Assembly (NCBI GenBank): GCA_002385815.1
Contig: DGEE01000101.1
Span: 1,504 to 21,569 of the forward strand
Length of the DNA stretch: 20,066 bases
From: Hungateiclostridiaceae bacterium UBA3934
GTDB lineage: Bacteria > Bacillota > Clostridia > Acetivibrionales > DTU013
Reading direction: 5' to 3'
The notes under the pieces: model-generated
Databases searched by the model: none
Told to the model about the DNA's origin: nothing
Seen by the model: the letters and a program-made list of their open reading frames with translations, nothing else
Shown: one piece after another, positions 1 through 9,378 of the stretch
Layout of the letters: each line of letters opens with the position of its first letter
Numbering within the stretch: position 1 is the first letter of the stretch
Program-made: the position numbers and the translations under genes

Positions 1-215
1 GATGAGATCTGCCGGGCGGCTTCAAGGCCGTCCATCACCGGCATCCTGACATCCAGCAGCGCGACATCCACCTGGTGCCTGCTGCAGTATTCCACCGCCT
101 TCAGACCGTTGTCGACACAGTCTGCCACTTCAAAGCGGTCATCAGTCTGAAGGATTATTTTCAAACCTTCCCTGATCAACGCATCATCATCAGCTATCAA
201 CACTCTTATCTGCAT
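1..215 (-). CDS. NarL/LuxR-type response regulator, N-terminal receiver part (cut by window edge)
   Basis: Start and receiver domain of a response regulator; about 71 codons are present and the rest lies beyond the left edge. The protein opens MQIRVLIADDDALIREG, giving the acidic pocket at Asp9-Asp11, and carries the phosphoacceptor Asp55 in ALLDVRMPVMDG. The ATG at 215 is preceded by a good AGGAGG-type site about eight bases upstream. The gene overlaps the 3' end of the kinase gene by 26 bp, a typical sign of translational coupling, so the pair should act as one two-component system. The kinase is of the HisKA_3 class, whose partners normally carry a LuxR-type helix-turn-helix; that output domain is inferred, not seen. 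Confidence 0.93.
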   Translation of the reverse strand, partial: MQIRVLIADDDALIREGLKIILQTDDRFEVADCVDNGLKAVEYCSRHQVDVALLDVRMPVMDGLEAARQIS

Positions 216-1365
216 TGCTGCCTCCTGACTGAACCATTGCTGCCCGCCTGTCATCGTCGGTTTCCACAGGCAGCAGCGTTATCACTGAAAACCCGTCAGA
301 GCCATCGATGATCAGCTTGCCGCCCGCTGCTCCGGCCCTCTCCTCCATACCGGAGAGTCCCATCCCTTTTTTCACGGCTGCTTCGCCCTTCCCATTGTCC
401 CTGACCTCCATCTTTACGAGTTTGCTCATGACTTCTATCTTCACTTTGATGACCGTGGCTGAGGAATGCTTCAGCGAGTTGGTGAGGGCTTCTCTCATAT
501 TGTCAGCCAAAATACTCCACTGCATATGGGTTATGACATCAAGCCTGCCTTCGTACGAAAGGTCTGTTTCCAGCTTATTATTCAGTTCGAATTCCTCGAG
601 GATCAGCCTCAGCCTGTTTATCCCCAATTGCTCCGGCGCGGGCTTTATCGCTCTTAATGTGGACCGTATGCTCTCCATGCCATTCTTCAGGTTTTCAGTC
701 ACACTTCTCACCATTTCACCTGCTCTTGCAGTGTCCTTTTCCATGATCAGCCCTACTGCCTCCAGTTGTATGATGCTGCCTGCAAGAGTATGCCCCACTT
801 CATCGTGGATCTTCTGCGCCAGACTGTTCCTTTCCTCGATCTGTGACAGATAGCGCAGCTGGGTTTCGTATTCACTGCCGGCGTTCAGTCTTACTGACAG
901 ATGGTCTATCCTGTCCCTGAGCTCATCGTTGGCCCTCTGGAGACTTCCGACCACATCGAAGTGCCTTTTGGCCAGCAGGAAAACCACCAGTGACAACAAA
1001 CTGATCAATATATATTCCAGTATCACACCGGAGTCAGTGTTGAAAAATGCCGGTATAGCGGCAAAGACCGGCAGTGCTTTCCAGTCGTATGTAAAACCGG
1101 AGACAAGCTCATAGATCTCTGCAGACATCAAAAGCAGAAACAGTTCGGATGCAAAAACAGATGAGGCCGCAAGAACACCTGCAGCCAATATTCGAAACAG
1201 CGTTTTAAGTGAGCTCCTCCTGAACAGGTAGGCAGAAGTGACCGCGGAAATGTATAAAAGCATGAACAATACCACAAGCGCAGTGTTTTCCATACTGCCC
1301 CGGAAGTATCGCAATACGCAGTACAGCAGTATTATGAACCTTGTACCGATCATCCAGTTTTCCAT
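190..1365 (-). CDS. NarL-family sensor histidine kinase (HisKA_3 / HATPase_c)
   Basis: Membrane sensor kinase that autophosphorylates and passes phosphate to the adjacent regulator. The N-terminal 135 residues or so are hydrophobic with several membrane segments and no large extracellular domain, suggesting sensing within or at the membrane. A short coiled-coil linker (SLQRANDELRDRIDHLSVRL) leads to the HisKA_3 box ERNSLAQKIHDEVGHTLA with the phospho-histidine in IHDEVGH. The ATPase has an N-box (DNMREALTNSLKHS), DNGKG and GMGLSGMEERA. The start is uncertain: ATG at 1365 gives MENWMIGTRFIILLYC, which resembles related kinases as I recall them, but an in-frame GTG at 1410 with GAGG four bases upstream would add 15 residues. 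It follows the aminopeptidase gene and overlaps the regulator. The signal sensed is unknown. Confidence 0.92.
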   Translation of the reverse strand: MENWMIGTRFIILLYCVLRYFRGSMENTALVVLFMLLYISAVTSAYLFRRSSLKTLFRILAAGVLAASSVFASELFLLLMSAEIYELVSGFTYDWKALPVFAAIPAFFNTDSGVILEYILISLLSLVVFLLAKRHFDVVGSLQRANDELRDRIDHLSVRLNAGSEYETQLRYLSQIEERNSLAQKIHDEVGHTLAGSIIQLEAVGLIMEKDTARAGEMVRSVTENLKNGMESIRSTLRAIKPAPEQLGINRLRLILEEFELNNKLETDLSYEGRLDVITHMQWSILADNMREALTNSLKHSSATVIKVKIEVMSKLVKMEVRDNGKGEAAVKKGMGLSGMEERAGAAGGKLIIDGSDGFSVITLLPVETDDDRRAAMVQSGGSNADKSVDS

Positions 1366-1477
1366 AAGCCCCACTGAACAGGAACGGTTCTTCGCCCATC
1401 TGCAGCGCACTGTTCCTCACTGCATCGACCGGCCGCTTCAAACCATTACCTGTCCGTCATCGACCCCCTGCATTTCG

Positions 1478-2593
1478 CTAGATCAGTTTTTCCGGGTTGA
1501 GCGGCTCCAGCTCCTTCAATACGAAAACTCCGTCCTTTCTTACCAGCACGTCATCGAACCATATCTCCCCGCCGCCATATTCCGGCCGCTGTATACATAC
1601 CAGATCCCAATGGATCGCAGATTTGTTGCCGTTGCTGCATTCATCATAGCAGCTGCCGGGAGTGAAATGGAAGCTGCCCTTTATTTTTTCATCAAACAGA
1701 GTATCCTTCATCGGTTTTTCAATATAGGGATTGAAGCCCAAAGCAAATTCACCCACGTACCTGGCCCCTTCATCGGTATCCAGTAATTTATTGATCCTTT
1801 CAGTATCGTTTGCTGATGCATTCACTATCCTGCCGTCCCTGAATTCCAGCGTCACATTTTCATACGTGAAGCCCTGATACTTTGAAGGTGTATTGAATGT
1901 GATCCTCCCATTGACTGAATCTCTCACCGGAGCCGTGAAAACCTCACCGTCAGGTATGTTCCTGTGGCCATCGCATTTGATGGCAGGAAGTCCGCTGATG
2001 GAGAATGACAAGTCGGTGCCTTCGCCTGTGATCCTGACCCGGTCAGTCCTGTTCATAAGTTCAATGAGCCCGTCCATGGCCCTGGACATTTTCGCATAAT
2101 CCAGGTTGCATACTTTGAAATAGAAATCCTCGAATGCCTCTGTGGACATTTCAGCCATCTGCGCCATGGCACTGTTCGGATACCTCAGGACCACCCATTT
2201 CGTATGCTCCACCCGCTGCTCCGAATGCACCGGCTTGTTGAAAAGGGTGCTGTAGAGCTTCATTTTATCTTCGGGGACATCGCCGAGTTCGCTGGCATTG
2301 TCCGCATATCTGACTCCTATATACGCGTCCATCTCCTTCATCCTGTCAAGCTCGAACCGCGCCATGAGCCTGATCTGCTCCTCGCTGCAGCCGATAAGCA
2401 GAGCACGCAGTATTTCGTCGTTCTTTATTGTGACAAAGGGCAGACCCCCTGCCATATAGACCTCCCTTACAAGGGCCTTCGTCAGCGGCAGCTCATAGCC
2501 CTTCGTCTCTATCAGGACTTTTTCACCGGGTCTGACACCGCATGAATAATTGACCAGATTCTTTGCCAGTGTTTCTATTCTTGGATCCGTCAT
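1478..2593 (-). CDS. M29-family metallo-aminopeptidase
   Basis: Cytoplasmic aminopeptidase of the thermophilic-metalloprotease (AmpS/AmpT, peptidase M29) family, removing N-terminal residues from peptides with a two-metal centre. Expected ligands are visible with family-like spacing: Glu in PDGEVFTAP (about residue 217), Glu in GEFALGFNP (about 282), His in SFHFTPGSCY (about 309) with Tyr seven residues later, and the His-Asp pair in IHWDLV (about 328-330). At 371 residues it is of normal length. ATG at 2593 is chosen because AAGG of an AAAGGCGG site lies nine bases upstream; a TTG six bases earlier is too close to that site. It starts 50 bp after the pepF stop, in the same direction, so the two probably form a peptide-degradation operon. 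Substrate preference cannot be read from the sequence. Confidence 0.93.
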   Translation of the reverse strand: MTDPRIETLAKNLVNYSCGVRPGEKVLIETKGYELPLTKALVREVYMAGGLPFVTIKNDEILRALLIGCSEEQIRLMARFELDRMKEMDAYIGVRYADNASELGDVPEDKMKLYSTLFNKPVHSEQRVEHTKWVVLRYPNSAMAQMAEMSTEAFEDFYFKVCNLDYAKMSRAMDGLIELMNRTDRVRITGEGTDLSFSISGLPAIKCDGHRNIPDGEVFTAPVRDSVNGRITFNTPSKYQGFTYENVTLEFRDGRIVNASANDTERINKLLDTDEGARYVGEFALGFNPYIEKPMKDTLFDEKIKGSFHFTPGSCYDECSNGNKSAIHWDLVCIQRPEYGGGEIWFDDVLVRKDGVFVLKELEPLNPEKLI

Positions 2594-2643
2594 TGTCAAC
2601 CGCCTTTCTTTCCCGGGATTCTCATGATTTGAGCAATTCCCGC

Positions 2644-4446
2644 TTATACGACCATTTTCTCAAGTTCATCCAGCACTTTTTCAAATGTCTTCAATGCATC
2701 CTCGATCGGCCTGGGTACCGTCAGATCGACACCCGCCTTTTTCAGAAGCTCCAGCGGATAATCTGACCCGCCGCTCTTCAGCAGCTCAAGATAACGGTCT
2801 ATGGCCGGCACGCCATCGTCCAGTATCTGTCTCGAAAGCGATACTGCGGCAGAGATACCGGTGGCGTACTTGTAAACATAGAAGCTTCTGTAGAAGTGCG
2901 GTATGCGCGCCCATTCCATATCGATGTCATCGTCTATAACCACCTCAGGGCCGAAATATTTCTCGTTGAGCCCGCGGTATATCCTGCAGTATTCATCGGC
3001 ATTGAGCGCCTCACCTTTTTCGATCATTTCATGGGTTATCTTTTCAAACTCTGCAAACATCGTCTGCCGGAAGAGCGTCCCACGGAACTGCTCCAGCCAG
3101 TGATTCAGCAGATAAGCCCGTTCATTGCTGTCCGTGGTCACAGAGAGCAGATAGTCCATCAAAAGCGATTCATTGACCGTAGAAGCCACTTCTGCGACGA
3201 AGATCTTGTAATCAGAATAAACATACGGCTGGGTCTTATTCGTATAATACGAGTGCAGAGCATGGCCCATCTCGTGTGCCAGCGTGAAGACATCGTTTAT
3301 GGTACCCTGATAGTTCAGCAGTACATATGGATGGGTCAGGTATGGCCCCCATGAATATGCGCCGCTGGTCTTGCCCTGGTTTTCATATACATCTATCCAT
3401 CCGGAGTTGAACGCCTTTGTCAGATCCTCAATATAACTGCATCCCAGTGCCGCCAGCCCGTTTTTGACCGTTTCAAGTGCTTCTTCATAGCTGATCTGCC
3501 TGGACGGCTGCTCAACAATGGGCACGTAGAGATCATACATGTGCAGTTCGTCCAGTTTCAGAGCTTTCTTCCGGAGTCTCACATACCTGTGCATAAGCGG
3601 GAGATTCTTGTTTACCGTATCGATCAGATTGTCATAGACCTCCACAGGTACATTATCTTTATCCAGAGATGCGTGCAGACTTGACTCATAGCTTCTGACA
3701 CCGGCATAAAATTTGTTCCTTTTGATGTTGCTGCTGAGGGATGAGCTCAGAGTATTCCTCATGGCCTTGTATGAGCTGTAAAGCGTGTGGAACGCATCCT
3801 TCCTTACCCGCCTGTCCTTTGACTCCAGAAATTTTATATACCGGCCCTTTGTTACCTCGACCTCATCTCCGTTTTCATCTTTGATGGTACCGAACCTGAT
3901 GTCGGCATCATTGAACATGGAGAATATATCGGAGGGTGCATCCATGACTTCATCCGCCAGGGCCAGCAACCTCTCCTCCCTGTCTGAAAGGTAATGCCTC
4001 TTTTGTCTCAGTATGTCATAGATCCAGTGCTTATATAAGGAGAGTCCTTCCATCTCCCCGATGCTCTTTTTCAGCAAATCCTCATCTATAGATATGATTT
4101 CCGGATCGATAAAAGATGTCGAAGCGCTTACTTCGGTCAGAAGCATCACAGCCCTGTCAGTCAGCGACTGATATTTCGGTTCGGCATTGTTTTCATCCCG
4201 CCTCATCCTGGCATATGCAAAAACCTTATCAGCCAAAGCCTGCATTTCATCGCTGAGTCTCAAACACTCCAGCAGCATCTCCATGCTTTCAGCGAGCCTG
4301 CCTTTAAAGGTGGCTATCTTGCCTGACATCTGCTGTACTTTTGCGAAATCCTCTTCCCATTTATCATCGCTTGCGTATATATCTTCGAGCCTCCATTTAT
4401 ACCTGGCATCGATCTCGTCCCTTGCGGGTAATTTTTTACCTGTCAC
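2644..4446 (-). CDS. pepF: oligoendopeptidase F (peptidase M3B)
   Basis: Zinc metallopeptidase that cleaves short oligopeptides inside the cell. The zinc motif HEMGH lies at about residues 391-395 (TLAHEMGHALHSYYTN) and the third ligand is Glu about 24 residues later in FVAEVASTVNES. The N-terminal PepF region and the usual C-terminal GISAAVSLSRQIL segment are present. The open frame extends upstream, but the start is placed at GTG 4446: AGGAGAGGAG lies seven bases before it, the protein becomes 600 residues (normal for the family) and begins VTGKKLPARDEIDARYKWRLEDIY-like, matching the usual N-terminus. It leads the minus-strand run of peptidase and sensor genes and is divergent from nagB. 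Confidence 0.96.
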   Translation of the reverse strand: MTGKKLPARDEIDARYKWRLEDIYASDDKWEEDFAKVQQMSGKIATFKGRLAESMEMLLECLRLSDEMQALADKVFAYARMRRDENNAEPKYQSLTDRAVMLLTEVSASTSFIDPEIISIDEDLLKKSIGEMEGLSLYKHWIYDILRQKRHYLSDREERLLALADEVMDAPSDIFSMFNDADIRFGTIKDENGDEVEVTKGRYIKFLESKDRRVRKDAFHTLYSSYKAMRNTLSSSLSSNIKRNKFYAGVRSYESSLHASLDKDNVPVEVYDNLIDTVNKNLPLMHRYVRLRKKALKLDELHMYDLYVPIVEQPSRQISYEEALETVKNGLAALGCSYIEDLTKAFNSGWIDVYENQGKTSGAYSWGPYLTHPYVLLNYQGTINDVFTLAHEMGHALHSYYTNKTQPYVYSDYKIFVAEVASTVNESLLMDYLLSVTTDSNERAYLLNHWLEQFRGTLFRQTMFAEFEKITHEMIEKGEALNADEYCRIYRGLNEKYFGPEVVIDDDIDMEWARIPHFYRSFYVYKYATGISAAVSLSRQILDDGVPAIDRYLELLKSGGSDYPLELLKKAGVDLTVPRPIEDALKTFEKVLDELEKMVV

Positions 4447-4453
4447 AAAGCCA

Positions 4454-4463
4454 CTCCTCTCCT
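4454..4463 (-). promoter_or_regulatory. ribosome binding site that sets the pepF start
   Basis: On the minus strand this reads AGGAGAGGAG, an almost ideal Shine-Dalgarno sequence seven bases upstream of GTG 4446. None of the earlier in-frame starts has a comparable site. It therefore decides the start as GTG rather than an upstream codon. Confidence 0.8.
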
Positions 4464-4522
4464 GATCAGGGGACTTGCGCACCATCGGGTGTATGGCCGT
4501 CTGCCCCTTTGCTTTCCATAAC

Positions 4523-4551
4523 ATTATACCCTTTGACAGGCAGTATTACCA
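4523..4551 (-). promoter_or_regulatory. possible pepF promoter
   Basis: The minus strand has a perfect TATAAT (4528 to 4523) 17 bp downstream of TGGTAA (4551 to 4546), a weak -35 match at 3 of 6. It lies 77 bp upstream of the pepF GTG. The -10 is convincing; the -35 is not. Confidence 0.45.
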
Positions 4552-4608
4552 GTATATATCCCGGGCATTTCAGTACCGTTTGTCGTTTCTGCTGTCAATA
4601 CTTTATTC

Positions 4609-4638
4609 TTGACACATTAAGATGCAAAAAACTATTAT
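4609..4638 (+). promoter_or_regulatory. sigma-A type promoter of nagB
   Basis: Perfect TTGACA at 4609-4614, an 18-bp spacer and TATTAT at 4633-4638 (5 of 6 matches to TATAAT). It would give a leader of roughly 60 bases before the nagB GTG. I see no clear operator palindrome or riboswitch in that leader. Confidence 0.75.
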
Positions 4639-4706
4639 TAAAGTGGCAGACGTATAACATGACTGTCGGGTACAGATCAGGACCGAGGTTGAAAGGGGGC
4701 CGGAAT

Positions 4707-5522
4707 GTGGATATCATTATCAGAGACAGCTATGAGGAAATGAGTAAATATGCGGCGGGCAAAATTGCCGAATTCATCAGGAAAAAGCCGGACTGCGTGC
4801 TCGGGTTGGCTACAGGAAGCACACCACTGGGCACTTACAGGGAACTGGTCAGGATGCACAAAGAAGAGGGGTTGGATTTTTCTGAAGTCAGGACATTCAA
4901 CCTTGACGAATATTTTGGTATTGGGATCGATCTTGAAATACCCTACAACCAGGATCAAAGCTACGCAAGATTCATGTATGAAGAGCTGTTGAAGCATATC
5001 AATATCAAAGAGGAGAATGTCCATGTCCCCGATGGCAGGACAAAGGATCCGGAAAAATACTGTGCCTGGTATGAGGATGAGATAAAGAGAGTCGGCGGCA
5101 TAGATCTCCAGTTGCTCGGTATAGGCAGGGATGGCCACTGGGCATTCAATGAGCCGGGATCATCGCTGGCGTCCAGGACCAGGATCCAGGCATTGGCAAA
5201 GGAGACCCTCGACGACAATTATGAGTCTTTCTACAAGAATGCCGGCATAGCCAGAGATCAAATGCCGCATTTCGCGATTACGATGGGAGTCGGTACGATA
5301 CTTGAAGCAAGGAATATCATGATGATCGCCAGTGGAAAGAAAAAAGCCGACGTTATAGCAAAGGCTATCGAGGGACCTGTCACTTCGCAGATCACCGCTT
5401 CAGCCATACAACTCCATCCCGGCGGAGTTATGGTGGTCCTTGACAGGGAGGCTGCTGCCTGTCTGGCTAACAGGGACTATTACATATATGCGGAAAAAAT
5501 AAAGAAGCAATATTCACTCTGA
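4707..5522 (+). CDS. nagB: glucosamine-6-phosphate deaminase
   Basis: Converts glucosamine-6-phosphate to fructose-6-phosphate plus ammonia in amino-sugar catabolism, in the cytoplasm. Family motifs are all present: LGLATGSTPLGTY (phosphate binding, about residues 32-44), FNLDEYFG with catalytic Asp67, and GIGRDGHWAFNEPGSS with Asp142, His144 and Glu149, equivalent to Asp141, His143 and Glu148 of the E. coli enzyme. Start is GTG 4707: AAAGGGGG lies seven bases upstream, and the protein is then 271 residues beginning VDIIIRDSYEEMSKYAA, as in other NagB proteins. The frame is open further upstream, but that region contains the promoter and the divergent pepF start. It is monocistronic with its own promoter and a terminator; no nagA is adjacent. 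Confidence 0.97.
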   Translation: MDIIIRDSYEEMSKYAAGKIAEFIRKKPDCVLGLATGSTPLGTYRELVRMHKEEGLDFSEVRTFNLDEYFGIGIDLEIPYNQDQSYARFMYEELLKHINIKEENVHVPDGRTKDPEKYCAWYEDEIKRVGGIDLQLLGIGRDGHWAFNEPGSSLASRTRIQALAKETLDDNYESFYKNAGIARDQMPHFAITMGVGTILEARNIMMIASGKKKADVIAKAIEGPVTSQITASAIQLHPGGVMVVLDREAAACLANRDYYIYAEKIKKQYSL

Positions 5523-5550
5523 CACTCCCGGACAATACCATCAGATGCGA

Positions 5551-5577
5551 AAGCTGCAGCCTTTTGGACTGCAGCTT
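5551..5577 (+). terminator. intrinsic terminator after nagB
   Basis: Nine-base-pair stem AAGCTGCAG (5551-5559) with CTGCAGCTT (5569-5577), a nine-base loop and a run of five T ending at 5580, 28 bp after the nagB stop. The opposite orientation has only three T after the stem, so it could give at most weak termination for the convergent surface-protein gene. Confidence 0.8.
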
Positions 5578-5617
5578 TTTGAAACCTGTCATTGAGTTCA
5601 CGGCAGGCTGCCCTTTG

Positions 5618-8600
5618 TCAGAAGGCTTCTTCATCGCCTGGTTCACTCCTGGTAAGTGCTCTGTAAATGAACACAGCCGCCTGTGCCCTGGTTGCAGGAT
5701 ACTTTGGTCCTATCGTGTTCCCCTGCAGTCCTTCCATAATGCCTTCGCCGGCAAGTACGGCCATGCTTGATACTGCATGGGGCGATATATTGTGCTTGTC
5801 GATGAACTTCTCAAGGACAGTATTGTCGTGCACATTGAATTTCCGGCCCGATGCCTGGAGTGCCTTAAATACCATCACCGCTATCTCTTCTCTTGTTATC
5901 GGTGTTTCAGGATAGAATCTGTTGGCGGCATCCCCGGATATTATGCCGAAGTTTTCAGCTATCATCACTTCCCTGTAATACCATTTGTCGTACCTCACAT
6001 CTGCGAGACTGCCGACAGGTGCTGTTTCCAGTTTGAACGCCCTTACAGTCATTGCAGCAAACTCGGCTTTGGTTATGGTGTTGCCGGGCATGAAGAGCGT
6101 ATCGGTCACACCTTTGATTATTCCGAGCCCTGCCAGGTTTTCGATGGCATCCTCAGCCCATGGTACGCTGCCTGTGTCTGTAAAGAACACCCTGGTATTG
6201 GTCCTGGCTTCAACCGCATCGCTTGCAGAACTTCCCACGTCATTATATGCCTCGACCTTGTAGTAATATCGTGTTCCCGCATTCAGGCCGCTGTCATTAT
6301 ATACGGTGGTGTCACCTGCCACTATGGCCACCGGGTAGAAGTACCGGTCACTGTAAAGGCTGCGCAGGATCCGGAAGCCTCTTTCGGAATCCGAATTGTC
6401 CTTCCATGTCAGTCTGATCTGAGAAGCGGATATGGTCATGGCCTTCAGATCAGTCGGTGTTGCCGGTATGGATGTGGACACGAGGATCTCTTCGCTGACC
6501 GAATCCACGTTTCCCGAATAGTTGTATGCTCTGACCCTGAAATAGTATTGCGTATACTTGTTCAGATTCGATACCACGTAGGCGGTTTTATTGGCAGACA
6601 CCCATGCGATCTGATACCAGGCTCCGTCATCGCCGATTTTCTGCTCTACGATAAAGCCGTGTTCATTATCTGAAGTGTCTGTCCAGCGAAGCATTACCTG
6701 ATATTCAGATATATAATCGAACTGAAGGTTTGCAGGCGGATTTATGAGCCCTATACCGATAGATGCCACATTGGAATACTCAGAGTATGTGCTGCCTCCC
6801 TGTGTATAGGCCCGTACTTTGTAGCTGTACTGGACCCCCTTGTCCACTTTCGTATCAGTGAAAGTGGTGACGTTTTTGTCTACAGTGGCATACAGCACAT
6901 ACTGCCCGCCTCCATGAGTATATCTCCATATCTCGAATCCTGCTTCATCTGTCGAATTGTCATACCATCTCAGCTCGATTTCAGAATTCTGTTTTATGGA
7001 TATGGACAGTGCAGTCGGTGCTTCAAGATAATAATTGTGCACTGTGATTTCTTTTGAATACAGGGATTTGTTGACGGACGTCCTGGCCATTATCCTGTAT
7101 GTGTAAAAGGCTCCGGGCACTAGACCTGTGCTGTCGTACCAGCCCTGCATGGATGGTCCGGCTGTCATGATCGGACTGAAGCTTCCGTTGGCCATCTTTC
7201 TTTCGATCACCACATCCGCACCACTTACACCAGACCAGCTGATATGGATGGAGTTATCCGATGAAGGCCTGCATGTGAGTGTCGGAGTGGGAAGCATCGT
7301 ATATGCTCCCGTGCCGGCTTCGTCGGGGAACGGTTCACCGGAGACGCCCGTCCCGAGCGACTTTCTTACCCTGTAAAAGTATCTGGTGCCGGGTTCCAGT
7401 CCGGTGTCACTGTATTTCAGAACACCGGCCGCCGTGGTGAATATAGGCGTCCATGTGCCGTCAGCGCCTTTCTTGCGCTCTATGATAGTATTGTAATTTT
7501 CTGTTCCGGTATAGCTCCAGGTCAGATCCAGCCGCGTCGATGAGACCGGCGTTACTGTGAGCGATGCCGGAGCTGCAGTATCCCAGGCGGTTATAGTCAC
7601 CTCATTGGATGGGGCGGATCTGCCTATTCCGTTATGGGCAAACACTCTGTAAATGTAAGTGCTTCCCTGGACTGCAGTACTGTCAGTATATTCCGTAGTA
7701 TCCGGGGCGGCCGTGCCTATGGTTACAAACTTTTTCTGATTATCGTCATATCTTTCTATGATAAAACCTGTCTCGTTATTGGATCCGTCGTTCCACAAAA
7801 GCGTCACACCTGCTCCGGAAACAACATTCGCCCTAAGAGCAGAAGGCGCGGCAGGCGCTTTGGCAATGATGCTGATGGAAGCGTAGGACGAATAATGGCC
7901 GGTTTCATCGACGGCATTTACCCTGTAGTGATATGTTTCGCCGGGTTCGATCGTGAATCTGTCGGAATACGTGTCGGCAGTGATGTCAAGGGTCGCAACA
8001 AGAGTGTACTGACCTGACGTGCTGCTTCCTCCGGCTTTTCGCCACACCTGGAGCTTGCCGTCGTTTCCCGGCGGATTGCTCCATGAAAGGTCGATGCGGT
8101 CTGCGTCGGTTATCTGTCCCGTAAGGTCAGCAGGTGGAGCCAGGCTGTTCACATACTCCGTTATATTGCTGTAGCCTCTGTATCCCTTATCTTCCCTTGC
8201 CTTAAGTCTGTATCTGTATTTACCGCCCGCATCAACGGTATGTGTCGTATAATTGCCAGACAATGTCGTATTGATGGTCTCCCATTGTCCCCAGGACGAG
8301 CCTTCCCATTTTGAACACTCCAACACAAAAATACCGATATGTGTCCTTCTGTCCCACGATATCCTGACCATATCCTGATTCACATATTCAGCAGACAACA
8401 CGGGAGGCGCCACAGGCACGACTGTCACAGGGTCTGATGGCTCCGATAAACCGTATCCCGCTGCCAGTGCCAGTGTCTGGACAGTGAATCTGACAGTGCC
8501 GGAACCCAGTATCAATTCCTCTGTCGAGTCTGAGCTGCTTGTGTCCCTGTACGATGAAGCACCGCCTTCGACCCTGTGGATCCTGCTTCCTGATGCAAGC

Positions 8601-9121
8601 GCAGAGCAATTCCACGTAAGTATTGCCTGCCTCGAATTTATGTCATACACGGCAGTCAGCCCGTACGGGCGTATCATCGCTGAGGTCACAGCCACCGTGG
8701 TGACATCCTGGAGGAGCAGCTCTGTCATGCTTTCATCATATGCTTCCAGTTTGTATATATAAGTCGTCTCCGGCAGAAGGCCTTCGTCTGTATATGACGT
8801 TGCATCCAGCTCCGTATCCACATCTATTTCCTTGATCAGTGTGAAACCTGACCCGCCGCCGTCATCTCTGTATATCCTGTATATCCGGGCGCTTGGAACC
8901 GACATCCATTGGAGCTTTACCTTCGTGTCGGTATCCGGGCTGAGGGGATATGATACAAAGTAATGAGCAGCATCGGCAAAACGCGGTATCAGGGTGAATA
9001 TCACCATCAAAACAAAAAGGAATATAAACAGCCTTATAAAATTCCTCTTTGCTGTCCTGCTGACATGACAGGGACTTTGTTTTCCCCTGCTTTTCCTGCT
9101 GATCCTTCTGCCGTAAATCAT
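5618..9121 (-). CDS. secreted multi-FN3 surface protein with C-terminal SLH anchor
   Basis: A 1167-residue exported protein. Residues 1-29 are basic, 30-47 form a hydrophobic segment, and a likely signal-peptidase site lies near PRFADAA (about residue 51). Residues about 53-975 are a chain of about ten fibronectin type III domains of roughly 90 residues, shown by recurring starts such as APPADLTG, APSALRAN and TPTDLKAM, the core W (LTW, LRW, LSW) and ends such as YYYKVEAYN. Three SLH domains follow (about 979-1030, 1040-1092, 1103-1155) with the typical AEDAIENLAGLGIIKG, ITKAEFAAM, ITREEIAVM and ATRAQAAVF segments; these bind secondary cell-wall polymer. No catalytic domain is visible, so an adhesive, scaffold or spacer role is inferred. 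ATG 9121 has GGAGGA five bases upstream. It is monocistronic. Confidence 0.95.
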   Translation of the reverse strand: MIYGRRISRKSRGKQSPCHVSRTAKRNFIRLFIFLFVLMVIFTLIPRFADAAHYFVSYPLSPDTDTKVKLQWMSVPSARIYRIYRDDGGGSGFTLIKEIDVDTELDATSYTDEGLLPETTYIYKLEAYDESMTELLLQDVTTVAVTSAMIRPYGLTAVYDINSRQAILTWNCSALASGSRIHRVEGGASSYRDTSSSDSTEELILGSGTVRFTVQTLALAAGYGLSEPSDPVTVVPVAPPVLSAEYVNQDMVRISWDRRTHIGIFVLECSKWEGSSWGQWETINTTLSGNYTTHTVDAGGKYRYRLKAREDKGYRGYSNITEYVNSLAPPADLTGQITDADRIDLSWSNPPGNDGKLQVWRKAGGSSTSGQYTLVATLDITADTYSDRFTIEPGETYHYRVNAVDETGHYSSYASISIIAKAPAAPSALRANVVSGAGVTLLWNDGSNNETGFIIERYDDNQKKFVTIGTAAPDTTEYTDSTAVQGSTYIYRVFAHNGIGRSAPSNEVTITAWDTAAPASLTVTPVSSTRLDLTWSYTGTENYNTIIERKKGADGTWTPIFTTAAGVLKYSDTGLEPGTRYFYRVRKSLGTGVSGEPFPDEAGTGAYTMLPTPTLTCRPSSDNSIHISWSGVSGADVVIERKMANGSFSPIMTAGPSMQGWYDSTGLVPGAFYTYRIMARTSVNKSLYSKEITVHNYYLEAPTALSISIKQNSEIELRWYDNSTDEAGFEIWRYTHGGGQYVLYATVDKNVTTFTDTKVDKGVQYSYKVRAYTQGGSTYSEYSNVASIGIGLINPPANLQFDYISEYQVMLRWTDTSDNEHGFIVEQKIGDDGAWYQIAWVSANKTAYVVSNLNKYTQYYFRVRAYNYSGNVDSVSEEILVSTSIPATPTDLKAMTISASQIRLTWKDNSDSERGFRILRSLYSDRYFYPVAIVAGDTTVYNDSGLNAGTRYYYKVEAYNDVGSSASDAVEARTNTRVFFTDTGSVPWAEDAIENLAGLGIIKGVTDTLFMPGNTITKAEFAAMTVRAFKLETAPVGSLADVRYDKWYYREVMIAENFGIISGDAANRFYPETPITREEIAVMVFKALQASGRKFNVHDNTVLEKFIDKHNISPHAVSSMAVLAGEGIMEGLQGNTIGPKYPATRAQAAVFIYRALTRSEPGDEEAF

Positions 9122-9252
9122 AACAATCCTCCAAAAGCATATTCCAGTTAAGATATCGGCAAAAAGAAGCCTGAAATTAACAGGGGATAGAGATCTGCTC
9201 TGCCGTTATGCCGGTAATTTTGCCCATTGTTCGTCCGGATGTTGTATAAGGC
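9122..9252. other. upstream region of the surface-protein gene
   Basis: Non-coding gap. Apart from the GGAGGA ribosome site close to 9121, I could not find a convincing minus-strand promoter or a conserved regulatory RNA here. A plus-strand promoter begins at 9253. Confidence 0.4.
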
Positions 9253-9281
9253 TTGACAATGCGCCTCAATCAGTATAAAAT
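9253..9281 (+). promoter_or_regulatory. promoter upstream of tRNA-Arg
   Basis: TTGACA at 9253-9258, a 17-bp spacer and TAAAAT at 9276-9281 (5 of 6). It is about 98 bp upstream of the mature tRNA 5' end, so the primary transcript would carry a leader removed by RNase P. Confidence 0.65.
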
Positions 9282-9378
9282 TAAAACGCTTCGGTTTAAA
9301 GAAAGTTTTTGCTTGCAGAAATTTTCCTGCCGGACAGTTTTCCAGTGAGGCATTGTCTCATTATATCCTTTTATATCT

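Noticed and set aside
5777..6673. Plus-strand open frame of 298 codons
   Set aside because: It is antisense to the FN3/SLH gene, has no ribosome site, and its product is Cys/His/Tyr-rich as expected from an antisense frame of FN3 coding DNA.
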